From assembly GCA_017410145.1 (NCBI GenBank), contig JAFQRJ010000029.1, positions 1 through 44,401 of the forward strand: a stretch of 44,401 bases of DNA, given 5' to 3'. The DNA comes from Tyzzerella sp. (lineage in GTDB: Bacteria > Bacillota > Clostridia > Lachnospirales > Lachnospiraceae). Of this stretch, positions 9,186-18,560 are shown piece after piece. Within the stretch, counting starts at the first letter, position 1. Every line of letters begins with the position of its first letter. Both the position numbers and the translations under genes were made by a program. The notes beneath the pieces are model-generated. The model made no database searches and was not told the origin of the DNA. It was given only the letters and a program-made list of their open reading frames with translations.

Positions 9186-10124
9186 ATGATTTTAGCAGAT
9201 TACTTCAGATATCCAAAGGATTCCACTTGGGATATTGCAAGGCAATGCGGTGTGGAGCATGGGGTTATCAGACTTCCAGAAACGGGTGAGTTTGATTTGA
9301 CAAATGCATCCCACTGGCAACAAGTTTATGACGATTTCGTAAACTTTGGAATCAAACCGGTTATTATTGAACCGATGCCAAATGAACTTCACGACCATAT
9401 CAAAGCAGGTGACGAAAAACGAGATGAGTCCATCGAGAAGGTGATTAAAATGTTCCCAATCATGGACAAATTAGATATCCGTTGTATCTGTTTTAACTGG
9501 ATGGCTCATATCGGTTGGTATCGCAATCAGACCATTTTGGAACGTGGCGGTGCTAAAGTTACAGGCTTCAAATTGGAAGACTTCGTACCGACAGATGCTT
9601 GTATCACAGAAAAGGAATTGTGGGATAATTATGAATACTTTTTGAAGGCAGTGATTCCATATGCTGAAAAGTATGGCATCAACCTGGCGCTTCATCCAGA
9701 TGACCCACCGATGTCGCTTGGAAATGTGGCAAGAATCATGACAAGTTACGAAAACATTGACAGAGCAATTAACAAGATTGTACCTAGTAAGAATCTTGGT
9801 GTAACAATGTGTCAGGCGACATACCATATTATGGGCGAAGACTTGTACAAGGTGATTCCGGCACTTGCGGAAAAGATTTTCTTTGTTCATTTCAGAAATA
9901 CAACAGGTACACTTACTGATTACCGTGAGACTTTCCATGATAATGGTGAGATTAAAATGGCAGAGATTATGAAGTTGTATAAAAAGTGTGGAGTGAATGT
10001 ACCGATTCGCGTAGACCATGTGCCAACTATGGTTGGAGAAGATGTGGTCAATCAAGGGTATGATGCACAGGGAAGATTATATGCCATTGGATATCTCAAG
10101 GGAATCTTAGAGAGCACGTCATAA
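9186..10124 (+). CDS. uxuA: Mannonate dehydratase
   Basis: 312 residues from the ATG at 9186 behind AAGGAAGGAG; the longer reading overlaps the previous gene. UxuA dehydrates D-mannonate to 2-keto-3-deoxygluconate (KDG). Recognisable blocks are NWMAHIGWYR (104-113), HPDDPP (170-175), TMCQATYH (207-214) with a probable metal Cys209, VHFRN (234-238) and RVDHVPTM (275-282). The length is at the short end of the family because N-terminal and central insertions are reduced, but the metal-binding motifs are intact. It completes the glucuronate to fructuronate to mannonate to KDG series within this operon. Confidence 0.93.
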   Translation: MILADYFRYPKDSTWDIARQCGVEHGVIRLPETGEFDLTNASHWQQVYDDFVNFGIKPVIIEPMPNELHDHIKAGDEKRDESIEKVIKMFPIMDKLDIRCICFNWMAHIGWYRNQTILERGGAKVTGFKLEDFVPTDACITEKELWDNYEYFLKAVIPYAEKYGINLALHPDDPPMSLGNVARIMTSYENIDRAINKIVPSKNLGVTMCQATYHIMGEDLYKVIPALAEKIFFVHFRNTTGTLTDYRETFHDNGEIKMAEIMKLYKKCGVNVPIRVDHVPTMVGEDVVNQGYDAQGRLYAIGYLKGILESTS

Positions 10125-10157
10125 GATTTGAATCTAAATTAGCAGGTGATTTTATTT

Positions 10158-12635
10158 ATGAGATATAAATTAGATAAAAATTGGAGAATTAAATATAACA
10201 ATGGTCATTCTGCTCCGGCAAAAGTACCGGGAGATATTACGGCTGATTTGCATCGGGCAGGAGTAATTAAGGAACCTTATTATGGAATCAACCATCAGGA
10301 ATTGGGTTGGATTATAGAGTCTGACTTTGTATATCAGACCATGTTTGATGTGGATGAGCAGATTTTTAATCAGGACGAGATACTCTTAACTTTTGATGGG
10401 ATTGATACTTTTGCGGAAATTCTATTAAATGGGAAAGTATTAGGCATAACACAGAATATGTTCCTACAATACGAATTTCGTGTGAAAGAATATGTAAAAC
10501 GGACAGATAATGTTCTAGAAGTACGTATGATTTCCACCAAAAAGAAAATGGCCGAAATAAATACAGACGGTCATTTTGGAATCTTTAATACGGAGCGTTT
10601 GTTTATCAGAAAGACGCAATGTCATTTTGGATGGGATTGGGCGCCAAACTTACCGGGATATGGAATTTATAGAGCCGTGTGGCTTACGGGTGTTAGTAAA
10701 CATCGTATTGTTGACACTAGTTATCGTTCCTACACAGACGGAAATGTTCAGTTAAATATAGAATTGAATTATGATACGAAACCGATGAGAGATTATTTTG
10801 GAAAGATAATCGAGGAAGTAGATGAAGATTCATTGAACACCGTTTTGCGCTATCGTGTGGCAACTAGACCGAACGAAGAAATCACAGTTGACAATGCAAT
10901 TACATATGAACAATTGGTAAAGAATAAAAATAATTTTGCCAATTTCAAAATTCCAAAACCAGAACTTTGGTGGCCTTCCGGATATGGAGAACAACCAATG
11001 TATTCCTACAAAGTCGAGCTTCTGCGAAATGATGAGGTGCTTGATTGTAAGGAAGGAAAGCTTGCTATACGAGAGGTTTCCTTATCAAAGAAGCCAGTTG
11101 CAGAAGATAGATTAGAGTGCAAGTTTATCGTAAATGGTGTACCTGTATTTGCAAAGGGTTCTAATTGGGTTCCAATAGAATGTTTTATTGGAGAAGCAAC
11201 CAGAGAAAAATATGAAAAACTACTGACACTTGCGAAACAAGGCAACTTTAATATGTTGCGTGTCTGGGGCGGTGGCGTCTATGAAGACGATGCTTTCTAT
11301 GAGATTTGTGACAAATTGGGAATGATGGTATGGCAGGACATGATGTTTGCCTGCGCAGATATTCCGGAAGACAGACCAGGTTTTGTTGAAAACGTCAAGA
11401 AGGAAATCATTTATCAAATCAAGAGACTTCGCAACCATCCGTGTATTGTATTATGGAGTGGTGGTAATGAAAAAGTGGGAACGCTTTGTAAACAGCCTTC
11501 CCATGGTGATTACTTTATGGAGGTTATACTTCGAGGGCTGATTACGAATTTGGACGAGAGCAGACCATATGTCAAACAAAGCCCATTTGGAATGAATGAT
11601 TTGGGAAATGAGACTACTTCTGGAGATTCACATACCACTTCCTTTGAAGTGAGCTTGCAGGAAGGTGTTGATAAGTATCGAGATTTTGTGAGCAGTACAG
11701 TTGCGTCTTTCGTATCCGAGTGTGCAGTGATGGGACCTGGTTCGTTAGAATCTGTAAAGAAGATGTTTCCGGCTGATAAGATATGGCCAATAAACGAATA
11801 CTGGGATGATAGGTTGATGGATAATCCGTATGCAGAAGTAGTTGTTCCGTTTGCCGAGAGGCAGAAACAGTACGCCACAGCATTATATGGAGCATGTAGG
11901 AACATAGAAGACTTTATTTGCAAGGGCATGACGGCACATGCGGAAGTGATGCGTGCAGAGCTTGAGTATGCAAGAAGCAACAAGGGGACAACATGGGGAT
12001 TTATGAACTGGATGTACTCCGATTGTTGGCCATCTGGGAATTGGTCAGTTGTAGATTATTATTGTGAGCCAAAACAAGTCTACTATCAGATGAAACGCTC
12101 GTTTGCGCCGATTCTTTTAACCTTTGTACAGACATCAGACTATCATACAAAATTATGCGTTATCAATGATACTTGCAAGGAGTTAAGGGGTGCTGTTGAG
12201 TTTGGAATGAAGGATTTGAATGGACAGGTTCTTTGGAATCGAAACATTCAAATTGTTTTGGGGATGAATGATGTGTTCTTTGAAGAAATTGTGGAAAACT
12301 TTAAAAAGCCGGATACATACCTGTATGCAAAAGGAATTTTAAACGGAGAAGAATATACGACTGTTTATTCCTATAACATGTGGAGTGGATATACTTTTGA
12401 AAGTGATTATGTTTATGATGTGAAACAAGAGGGAAACAAATTGTTTGTAACATTGAAAGCAAATCGTTTTGCAAAAGGAATTACTTTGCGTTTTCAGGAT
12501 AATGCGAACTATGTATTTTCAGATAATTATTTTGATATAGAAGCAGGGGAGAAAAAGACGGTTATAATCGCAGGAGCAGGCGATTTGGACATACAGAATT
12601 TGCTTGTGACAGATTTTGCAAATGAAACTTCCTGA
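10158..12635 (+). CDS. Glycoside hydrolase family 2, beta-mannosidase-like
   Basis: 825 residues. I chose ATG 10158 because AGGTGA lies about 8 bp upstream; a GTG at 10146 in the same frame overlaps that site. GH2 order is visible: N-terminal sugar-binding jelly roll with HFGWDWAPNLPG near 158-170, Ig-like domain, then the barrel. GSNWVPIECF and LRVWGGGVYEDD are beta-mannosidase-type segments; E438 in WSGGNE is the predicted acid/base and E521 in VSECAVMGP the predicted nucleophile. The acid/base motif differs from the more common WCGNNE. No signal peptide is seen, so it is probably cytoplasmic. It would remove terminal beta-mannosyl (or a related sugar) residues from imported oligosaccharides. 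The substrate is not certain. Confidence 0.85.
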   Translation: MRYKLDKNWRIKYNNGHSAPAKVPGDITADLHRAGVIKEPYYGINHQELGWIIESDFVYQTMFDVDEQIFNQDEILLTFDGIDTFAEILLNGKVLGITQNMFLQYEFRVKEYVKRTDNVLEVRMISTKKKMAEINTDGHFGIFNTERLFIRKTQCHFGWDWAPNLPGYGIYRAVWLTGVSKHRIVDTSYRSYTDGNVQLNIELNYDTKPMRDYFGKIIEEVDEDSLNTVLRYRVATRPNEEITVDNAITYEQLVKNKNNFANFKIPKPELWWPSGYGEQPMYSYKVELLRNDEVLDCKEGKLAIREVSLSKKPVAEDRLECKFIVNGVPVFAKGSNWVPIECFIGEATREKYEKLLTLAKQGNFNMLRVWGGGVYEDDAFYEICDKLGMMVWQDMMFACADIPEDRPGFVENVKKEIIYQIKRLRNHPCIVLWSGGNEKVGTLCKQPSHGDYFMEVILRGLITNLDESRPYVKQSPFGMNDLGNETTSGDSHTTSFEVSLQEGVDKYRDFVSSTVASFVSECAVMGPGSLESVKKMFPADKIWPINEYWDDRLMDNPYAEVVVPFAERQKQYATALYGACRNIEDFICKGMTAHAEVMRAELEYARSNKGTTWGFMNWMYSDCWPSGNWSVVDYYCEPKQVYYQMKRSFAPILLTFVQTSDYHTKLCVINDTCKELRGAVEFGMKDLNGQVLWNRNIQIVLGMNDVFFEEIVENFKKPDTYLYAKGILNGEEYTTVYSYNMWSGYTFESDYVYDVKQEGNKLFVTLKANRFAKGITLRFQDNANYVFSDNYFDIEAGEKKTVIIAGAGDLDIQNLLVTDFANETS

Positions 12636-12667
12636 CATAAATTTTTTGATAATAGGAGTGAGGTAAC

Positions 12668-13483
12668 ATGTACGAGAATACTCAAAATGTTAAAGGCTAT
12701 GATATTGTTATCATAGCAGGCCAGTCAAATGCACAAGGATTTGGCCATGGTCCTGTATATGAAGATTATAAGGAAAATGAAGACATCTTATATTTAACTG
12801 GGCAAGTTTGCGATATTATGGGAGAAGGTTATAGAGATATTTCTTACCCGGATAAAACTTTAACAATTGACATTGCAAGAGAGCGTATAACCGAAAATGG
12901 CAAAAACGGAGATTTGACTTTGCTCTTTGCAGAACAATATATCAAGTCGGGTTTGCTTGAAAAAGGGCGTAAAATACTTATTGTCAGAGCAGCCCTAGGC
13001 GGTACAGGATTCCAGCAAAAACAATGGGGAGAAGGTTGCGTGGTTGAAGAGAGAATGCACGAGATGGTAGAGTATGCATTGACGTTGCATGAAAGTAACA
13101 GAATCGTTGCTTTTCTATGGCATCAGGGTGAACATGATGCTTTCGAAGGAAACACGCCGGAACATTATAAAGAGCAGCTTGCGAAAACGATGCATACCGT
13201 ACGTGAGAGATATCATTGCGAAGATGCGCCGTTTATTGCAGGCGACTTTTGCAATGAGTGGAAAAGCAAGAATCTTTCTCAGTGCAGTCCAATTGTAAAG
13301 GTCATAAGAGAGGTCTTTTCGGGTGAAAAGTATGGCTTTGTAGAGACATCGGATCTATTGTCTAATAATCAAAAATTGGGAAATGGTGATGATATTCATT
13401 TTTGCAGAGATGCATTGCATACACTTGGGAAACGATATTTTGAGGCTTATTGCAATATATTGGGTTTGGAAATGGTAGAATAA
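12668..13483 (+). CDS. Carbohydrate acetylesterase, SASA/CE6-type SGNH-like hydrolase
   Basis: 271 residues, ATG behind GGAGTGAGG. The Pfam SASA (sialate O-acetylesterase/CE6) pattern is clear: nucleophile Ser20 in IIAGQSNAQG (15-24), the block WHQGEHDA (151-158), and a late DDIHFCRDALH segment supplying the catalytic histidine. Such enzymes remove O-acetyl groups from sugars. There is no signal peptide, so deacetylation would take place inside the cell on imported oligosaccharides, alongside the glucuronidase and mannosidase of the same operon. The stop is one base from the next start. CE6 acetylxylan esterase and sialate esterase are equally compatible; the operon favours plant glycan. Confidence 0.82.
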   Translation: MYENTQNVKGYDIVIIAGQSNAQGFGHGPVYEDYKENEDILYLTGQVCDIMGEGYRDISYPDKTLTIDIARERITENGKNGDLTLLFAEQYIKSGLLEKGRKILIVRAALGGTGFQQKQWGEGCVVEERMHEMVEYALTLHESNRIVAFLWHQGEHDAFEGNTPEHYKEQLAKTMHTVRERYHCEDAPFIAGDFCNEWKSKNLSQCSPIVKVIREVFSGEKYGFVETSDLLSNNQKLGNGDDIHFCRDALHTLGKRYFEAYCNILGLEMVE

Positions 13484-13484
13484 T

Positions 13485-15347
13485 ATGTTAATGAATAAAA
13501 AAACAATTTGGGTAAACGAACAAAATCAAGCAGATACTTATGTAGAATTCGTTGGCGAGTTTCAAACGATTTCTAATAAGAAGGTAATTATGAACATTGC
13601 TTGTGATGGGCATTTTGCTGTCTATCTAAACGATGAATTAGTGTTCTTTGGTGCGGATGCAGATTATCCTTGGTACAAGATGTATGATAAAAAGGATATT
13701 TCCAGATTTTGCACTGCAAACAATAAAATAAAAATCATTGTGTGGTATATTGGCGTGGATAGCCAGACTTATGTAAAAGATGATGCCGGCGTGTTTTTTG
13801 AGATTGTGCAAGACCAGACAGTTCTGTTAGAGAGTAATAAGAATATTCTTTCTCGCATTCATAAGAATTATCGTAATGGTTATTGCAAAACAATCACAAA
13901 TCAGTTGGGATTAAGCTTTTATTATGACAATTCTATAGAGAACCAGGAAGCTTATCAGCCGAGTGTAGAAAGAAATATAATTCCAAGATTATATCTTAGG
14001 AAAACGGGTCCAATTTATCTGGGGTCTAGAACTAGGTGTAAGGTAAGTGAAACGGAATACGGTTATCTAATTGATATGGGAGAGGAAGAGGTTGGTTTTT
14101 TGGATTTGGAATTTGAGAGTCCGAAGGAACAGGAAATTCTAATCGCATATGGAGAACATTTGGCAGATGGGTGTGTTTTACAACACATAGATGAAAGAGA
14201 TTTCAGCGTGGAATTTCGAGCAAAACAAGGCGATAATAGATATTTGAATCCTTTCAGACGATTGGCTGGACGTTATTTGCAAGTAACATGTGAATATCCC
14301 CTGCAGCTTGGATTTATCGGATTAAGGAGAACAGACAAAAGAGTTATCATGCAAAAGCGTATCTTCCCTGACAAGGAATTACAGCAGATATATGATACAT
14401 CTGTGAATACGCTTAAAAAATGTATGCATGAACATTATGAGGACTGTCCGTGGCGAGAACAGGCAATGTATACGCTTGATAGCCGTAATCAGATGTTGTG
14501 TGGGTATTATGCATTTAAAGGACATCAGTATCAGAGAGAGAATCTTTTATTTGTTGCGCAGGGGCAACGAAAGGACGGACTTTTGAGCCTGTGTTTTCCG
14601 GCGGGTTTGGATGTGCCGATCCCCTTTTTTTCGCTGGTATACCTAATCCAAATATCAGAATATGTTCAGCATACAGAGGATTATAAGGTGTTGAAACAAC
14701 TAAAGCCTGTTGTTGATCGAATTATGAATGCTTTTAAGAGCAGTATTGACGAAACTGGATTGATTCCAAATTTCCCGTATCCGTATTGGAATTTTTACGA
14801 GTGGAGTGAAGCGAGTAATAATGGGCAGGATACGATGCGTCAGCCGAATGAACCGTATGAAAAACAGTATGATTTAATTTTAAACTGTATGTACATACTC
14901 GCTTGTAATACTTATAAATCGCTATATGAAGTTGATTTGTTAAATGAAGAAATGCTAGCTACAATACATCATACTTTTTACAATGAGAAAAAACGTTTGT
15001 ATAAGTTGAGTACAAATGGAGAGCATTACAGCCAATTGGGAAATAGCTTTGCTATTTTGATTGGATTTGGTGGAAAAGAACTGGCAGAGCGGATTATTCA
15101 TGATAAGAGTTTGATTCAAGTCACTTTGTCTATGAATACGTTTTACTATGATGCGTTGCTTAAGGTTGAACCATCGTATAAAGCATTTATTATGAATGAT
15201 ATGCGTAAAAAATATGGAAATATGTTAAAGCAGGGAGCAACGACTTTCTGGGAAACGGAAAAAGGCTGGGAAGATTTTGGCGGAGCAGGTAGCTTGTGCC
15301 ACGGCTGGTCAGCAATTCCGGTTTACTATTTGTCGATGCTGAGTTGA
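13485..15347 (+). CDS. GH78-like alpha-L-rhamnosidase-type glycoside hydrolase
   Basis: 620 residues. ATG 13485 follows the previous stop by one base; ATG 13491 is an alternative and neither has a strong ribosome binding site, so translational coupling is likely. An N-terminal beta-sandwich (about 1-290) includes LRRTDKRV at its end; an (alpha/alpha)6-type barrel follows. HYEDCPWREQAMYTLDSR (E319-D320) resembles the GH78 active-site string, with further blocks IPNFPYPYWNFYEW and the C-terminal CHGWSAIPVYYLS. It is shorter than multidomain rhamnosidases and has no signal peptide. It would act last on the operon's oligosaccharide. The substrate may be rhamnose or another sugar, as this clan includes several uncharacterised activities. 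Confidence 0.72.
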   Translation: MLMNKKTIWVNEQNQADTYVEFVGEFQTISNKKVIMNIACDGHFAVYLNDELVFFGADADYPWYKMYDKKDISRFCTANNKIKIIVWYIGVDSQTYVKDDAGVFFEIVQDQTVLLESNKNILSRIHKNYRNGYCKTITNQLGLSFYYDNSIENQEAYQPSVERNIIPRLYLRKTGPIYLGSRTRCKVSETEYGYLIDMGEEEVGFLDLEFESPKEQEILIAYGEHLADGCVLQHIDERDFSVEFRAKQGDNRYLNPFRRLAGRYLQVTCEYPLQLGFIGLRRTDKRVIMQKRIFPDKELQQIYDTSVNTLKKCMHEHYEDCPWREQAMYTLDSRNQMLCGYYAFKGHQYQRENLLFVAQGQRKDGLLSLCFPAGLDVPIPFFSLVYLIQISEYVQHTEDYKVLKQLKPVVDRIMNAFKSSIDETGLIPNFPYPYWNFYEWSEASNNGQDTMRQPNEPYEKQYDLILNCMYILACNTYKSLYEVDLLNEEMLATIHHTFYNEKKRLYKLSTNGEHYSQLGNSFAILIGFGGKELAERIIHDKSLIQVTLSMNTFYYDALLKVEPSYKAFIMNDMRKKYGNMLKQGATTFWETEKGWEDFGGAGSLCHGWSAIPVYYLSMLS

Positions 15348-15359
15348 TAAGAATTCAAG

Positions 15360-15395
15360 GACCAATTATTCGAGAGAATAGTTGGTCTTTCTTTG
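15360..15395 (+). terminator. Terminator of the glucuronate-oligosaccharide operon
   Basis: Twelve-base stem GACCAATTATTC / GAATAGTTGGTC with one G-U pair and a GAGA loop, followed by TTTCTTT. It lies 13 bp after the stop of the GH78-like gene and closes the eight-gene unit. Confidence 0.85.
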
Positions 15396-15419
15396 CTGCG
15401 CAACCGCACCTCGCGCGAC

Positions 15420-15437
15420 GAGTTTGCAAGCAAACTC
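15420..15437. other. Short GC-containing inverted repeat before the kinase-fusion promoter
   Basis: GAGTTTGC, AA, GCAAACTC: an eight-base perfect inverted repeat directly followed by TTTATTT and only 4 bp before the -35 box. It may act as a second weak terminator that insulates the next promoter. No protein-binding role can be shown from sequence. Confidence 0.5.
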
Positions 15438-15441
15438 TTTA

Positions 15442-15470
15442 TTTACAATTTCCCCTGAATATACTATAAT
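15442..15470 (+). promoter_or_regulatory. Sigma-A promoter for the kinase fusion-galE unit
   Basis: TTTACA (15442-15447), 17 bp spacer, perfect TATAAT (15465-15470). It stands between a terminator and the ribosome binding site at 15494-15500, so it is the natural start for transcription of the fusion gene and galE. Confidence 0.8.
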
Positions 15471-15483
15471 AGTCTATTATAGT
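15463..15483. promoter_or_regulatory. Perfect palindrome over the -10 box, candidate operator
   Basis: Two 10-base arms, ACTATAATAG and CTATTATAGT, separated by one base: a perfect 21-bp palindrome covering the -10 hexamer and the expected transcription start. This position is typical for a repressor operator. No adjacent regulator gene of obvious partnership exists in the window, so the binding protein is unknown. Confidence 0.6.
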
Positions 15484-15507
15484 GTGCAATTTTGGGAGGA
15501 CATTTCG

Positions 15508-17520
15508 ATGTGTAAACCAGTCTTGGTGATTATGGCGGCTGGAATGGGAAGCCGTTATGGTGGATTAAAACAAATTGACCCGATAGACGAACAGGGTCAT
15601 ATTATTATGGATTTTTCCATATTTGATGCGAAGAGAGCCGGATTCGAGAAGGTTGTATTTATTATAAAGAAAGAGAACGAAGCAGATTTCAGGGATGCAA
15701 TCGGCAACCGTATTGCTAAGGAAATCGAGGTTGCGTATGTGTATCAGGATTTACATAATCTTCCGGAAGGATTTGAGGTGCCGGAGGGCAGAGTAAAGCC
15801 TTGGGGAACAGCACATGCAGTACTTAGTGCAATTGATGAAATCGAAGGACCATTCGCAGTTATCAATGCGGATGACTATTATGGAAGGGATGCATTCCAT
15901 AAGATTTTCAAGTTTTTAACACGCAATCAGGATGATGATAAGTATCGTTATGCAATGGTTGGCTATAAATTGGAAAATACATTGACAGAGAATGGTCATG
16001 TTGCCCGTGGTATCTGTACTTTGGATGAGAATGACCATTTGGTAAAAGTAGTAGAACGTACCAGAATCGAGAGAAGAGGGGACGGAGCTGCATTTACAGA
16101 AGATGATGGAGAAACTTGGACCAACATTGCAATGGATAGTGTAGTATCCATGAATCTTTGGGGATTCTCAGCAAGCTTTCTTCAAGAGATTAAGAAAGGT
16201 TTTGCAACCTTTTTAGAAGAAGGATTAAAGAACAATCCATTGAAGTGTGAATACTATCTTCCATCTGTGGTGACAAGTTTGTTGGAAGCAGATAAGGCGA
16301 CGGTAAAGGTGCTTACATCGAAAGATAGATGGCATGGAGTTACTTACAAGGAAGACAAGCCGGTAGTTGTGAATGCAATTAAGACCATGAAGGACAATGG
16401 TGTATATCCGGAGGAAGTTTGGTGTGGACGTGGAGAAGCGCTTGTTAACTTCAAATTAAAGGGTATGGTGATGTCCGGTATTCCATTTGGCAGTGGACAT
16501 ATCAACGATACTTTTTTGATGACACTTCGCAAGGATGACGAGACCGAGGGACGCGTTATCATGCAGCGTATGAATAAGTCGGTTTTTAAAAAGCCGGTTG
16601 AATTGATGGAAAATATGTTAAAGGTTACCTCTTACCTTCGTAAAAAGATTGAAGAAGAAGGGGGAGACCCAACTAGAGAAACACTGACTGTTATTAATAG
16701 CAAACAAGATTTGCCATATTTCTTAGATTCAGAAGGGCAATATTGGAGATGTGTCAATTATGTTGAGGACTCTGTAACTTATGATGAAGTAAGGTGTCCG
16801 GATGATTTTTATCAGAGTGCTTTTGCATTTGGTAATTTCCAACGAATGTTGGCAGACTATCCGGCAGACACACTGCACGAGACGATAGAAGGTTTCCACG
16901 ATACAAAAGCAAGATTTGAGGTCTTTAAAAAAGCGGTTTCTGATGATGTGTGTGGACGAGCTGCATCTGTTCAGGAAGAGATTGATTTTTACCTAGAACG
17001 AGAAGATGTTGCAGGAGTCTTTGGTGATTTACTGGAAAAAGGCGAGATTCCACTTCGTGTTACACATAATGATACCAAGCTTAACAATGTTATGATTGAT
17101 AATAAAACAGGAAAGGCAATCTGTGTCATAGACCTAGATACTGTAATGCCGGGGCTTGCAATGAATGATTTCGGTGATTCTATTCGTTATGGTGCCAATA
17201 CGGCTGCTGAAGACGAAAAGGATTTGGATAAGGTTTCATGTAGCATGGAGTTGTTTGATGTTTATGTCAAAGGATTTATTGAAGGCTGTGGCGGAAGTTT
17301 GACACCGAAAGAGATTGAGTTATTACCGATGGGCGCAAAGGTCATGACCTATGAGTGCGGAATGCGTTTCCTTACAGATTATTTGCAAGGGGATGTTTAT
17401 TTTAAAACTCATCGCGAAGGGCATAATCTGGATAGGTGTCGTACACATATTAAACTTATTCAAGATATGGAAGCGAAATGGGATATCATGAAAGATATCG
17501 TTAAGAAATACAATATATAG
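15508..17520 (+). CDS. Bifunctional sugar nucleotidyltransferase / sugar 1-kinase fusion
   Basis: 670 residues from ATG 15508 behind GGGAGGACA; the longer open frame runs back through the promoter. Residues 1 to about 295 are a sugar-phosphate nucleotidyltransferase with the signature LVIMAAGMGSRYGGLKQ (6-22) and INADDYYG. From about 310 onward is an aminoglycoside-phosphotransferase-fold kinase resembling N-acetylhexosamine 1-kinase (NahK): SGHINDTFLMT, catalytic loop HNDTKLNN (H520-D522), metal site VIDLDTVMPG (D542). The arrangement recalls the fucokinase/GDP-fucose pyrophosphorylase FKP, but with different parts in the opposite order. One chain could phosphorylate a sugar at C1 and convert it to an NDP-sugar. 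The adjacent galE suggests UDP-hexose or UDP-HexNAc. Substrate specificity is inferred. Confidence 0.82.
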   Translation: MCKPVLVIMAAGMGSRYGGLKQIDPIDEQGHIIMDFSIFDAKRAGFEKVVFIIKKENEADFRDAIGNRIAKEIEVAYVYQDLHNLPEGFEVPEGRVKPWGTAHAVLSAIDEIEGPFAVINADDYYGRDAFHKIFKFLTRNQDDDKYRYAMVGYKLENTLTENGHVARGICTLDENDHLVKVVERTRIERRGDGAAFTEDDGETWTNIAMDSVVSMNLWGFSASFLQEIKKGFATFLEEGLKNNPLKCEYYLPSVVTSLLEADKATVKVLTSKDRWHGVTYKEDKPVVVNAIKTMKDNGVYPEEVWCGRGEALVNFKLKGMVMSGIPFGSGHINDTFLMTLRKDDETEGRVIMQRMNKSVFKKPVELMENMLKVTSYLRKKIEEEGGDPTRETLTVINSKQDLPYFLDSEGQYWRCVNYVEDSVTYDEVRCPDDFYQSAFAFGNFQRMLADYPADTLHETIEGFHDTKARFEVFKKAVSDDVCGRAASVQEEIDFYLEREDVAGVFGDLLEKGEIPLRVTHNDTKLNNVMIDNKTGKAICVIDLDTVMPGLAMNDFGDSIRYGANTAAEDEKDLDKVSCSMELFDVYVKGFIEGCGGSLTPKEIELLPMGAKVMTYECGMRFLTDYLQGDVYFKTHREGHNLDRCRTHIKLIQDMEAKWDIMKDIVKKYNI

Positions 17521-17542
17521 AATGGCTTAAGGAGGATTTAAA

Positions 17543-18559
17543 ATGGCAATTTTAGTAACTGGTGGAGCAGGATATATCGGGAGTCATACATGTATTGAAC
17601 TTATCAATGCAGGATATGATGTAGTAGTAGCAGATAATTTGTGTAATTCAAGTAAAGAATCTTTGAAACGTGTGGAGAAAATCGTTGGAAAGGAGATTCC
17701 GTTCTATGAAGCGGATATCCGCGATGCAAAGGCGATGAGCGCAATTTTTGACAAAGAAGACATTACAGCTGTGATTCATTTTGCCGGATTAAAGGCAGTA
17801 GGCGAATCGGTTGCAAAACCAATGGAGTACTATGACAATAACATTAATGGAACTTTGGTATTGTGTGATGCAATGAGAAAAGCAGGTGTAAAAAACATTA
17901 TTTTCAGTTCTTCAGCAACTGTTTATGGAGACCCTGCATTCATTCCAATCACAGAGGAATGTCCGAAGGGACAATGCACCAATCCTTACGGATGGACCAA
18001 GTCTATGTTGGAGCAAATATTAACTGATTTCCACACAGCTGACCCAGAGTGGAATGTGGTACTTCTGCGTTATTTCAATCCGGTTGGAGCGCATAAGAGC
18101 GGTACTATCGGAGAGGATCCAAAGGGAATTCCAAACAACTTAATGCCATACATTACACAGGTTGCAGTTGGAAAACGCGAGTTCCTCGGTGTATTTGGTA
18201 ATGACTACGATACTCCGGACGGAACAGGTGTACGTGATTACATTCACGTAGTTGACCTTGCAATTGGACATGTGAAGGCATTAAAGCAGATCGAGAACAA
18301 AGCGGGAGTGTGTGTATACAATCTTGGTACCGGAAATGGATATTCGGTTCTTGATATGGTGAAAGCATTTAGCAAAGCATGTGGACACGACCTTCCATAT
18401 AAGATTTTGGACAGAAGACCAGGGGATATTGCGATGTGTTATGCAGATCCGACAAAAGCGAAAGAAGAACTCGGATGGGAAGCTGTTCGAGGCTTAGATG
18501 AAATGTGTGAAGATTCATGGAGATGGCAATCAAACAATCCAAACGGATACGGAGAATAA
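17543..18559 (+). CDS. galE: UDP-glucose 4-epimerase
   Basis: 338 residues, full GalE length, ATG behind AAGGAGGATT. NAD-binding [10 protein letters not shown] (6-15), FSSSATVYG with the catalytic serine region, YGWTKSM (YxxxK) and the [14 protein letters not shown] block are all present. GalE interconverts UDP-glucose and UDP-galactose, and in some bacteria the N-acetyl forms. It follows the kinase-nucleotidyltransferase fusion by 22 bp without a terminator, so the two are probably one transcript and may share a sugar-nucleotide salvage route. Confidence 0.95.
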   Translation: MAILVTGGAGYIGSHTCIELINAGYDVVVADNLCNSSKESLKRVEKIVGKEIPFYEADIRDAKAMSAIFDKEDITAVIHFAGLKAVGESVAKPMEYYDNNINGTLVLCDAMRKAGVKNIIFSSSATVYGDPAFIPITEECPKGQCTNPYGWTKSMLEQILTDFHTADPEWNVVLLRYFNPVGAHKSGTIGEDPKGIPNNLMPYITQVAVGKREFLGVFGNDYDTPDGTGVRDYIHVVDLAIGHVKALKQIENKAGVCVYNLGTGNGYSVLDMVKAFSKACGHDLPYKILDRRPGDIAMCYADPTKAKEELGWEAVRGLDEMCEDSWRWQSNNPNGYGE

Positions 18560-18560
18560 T

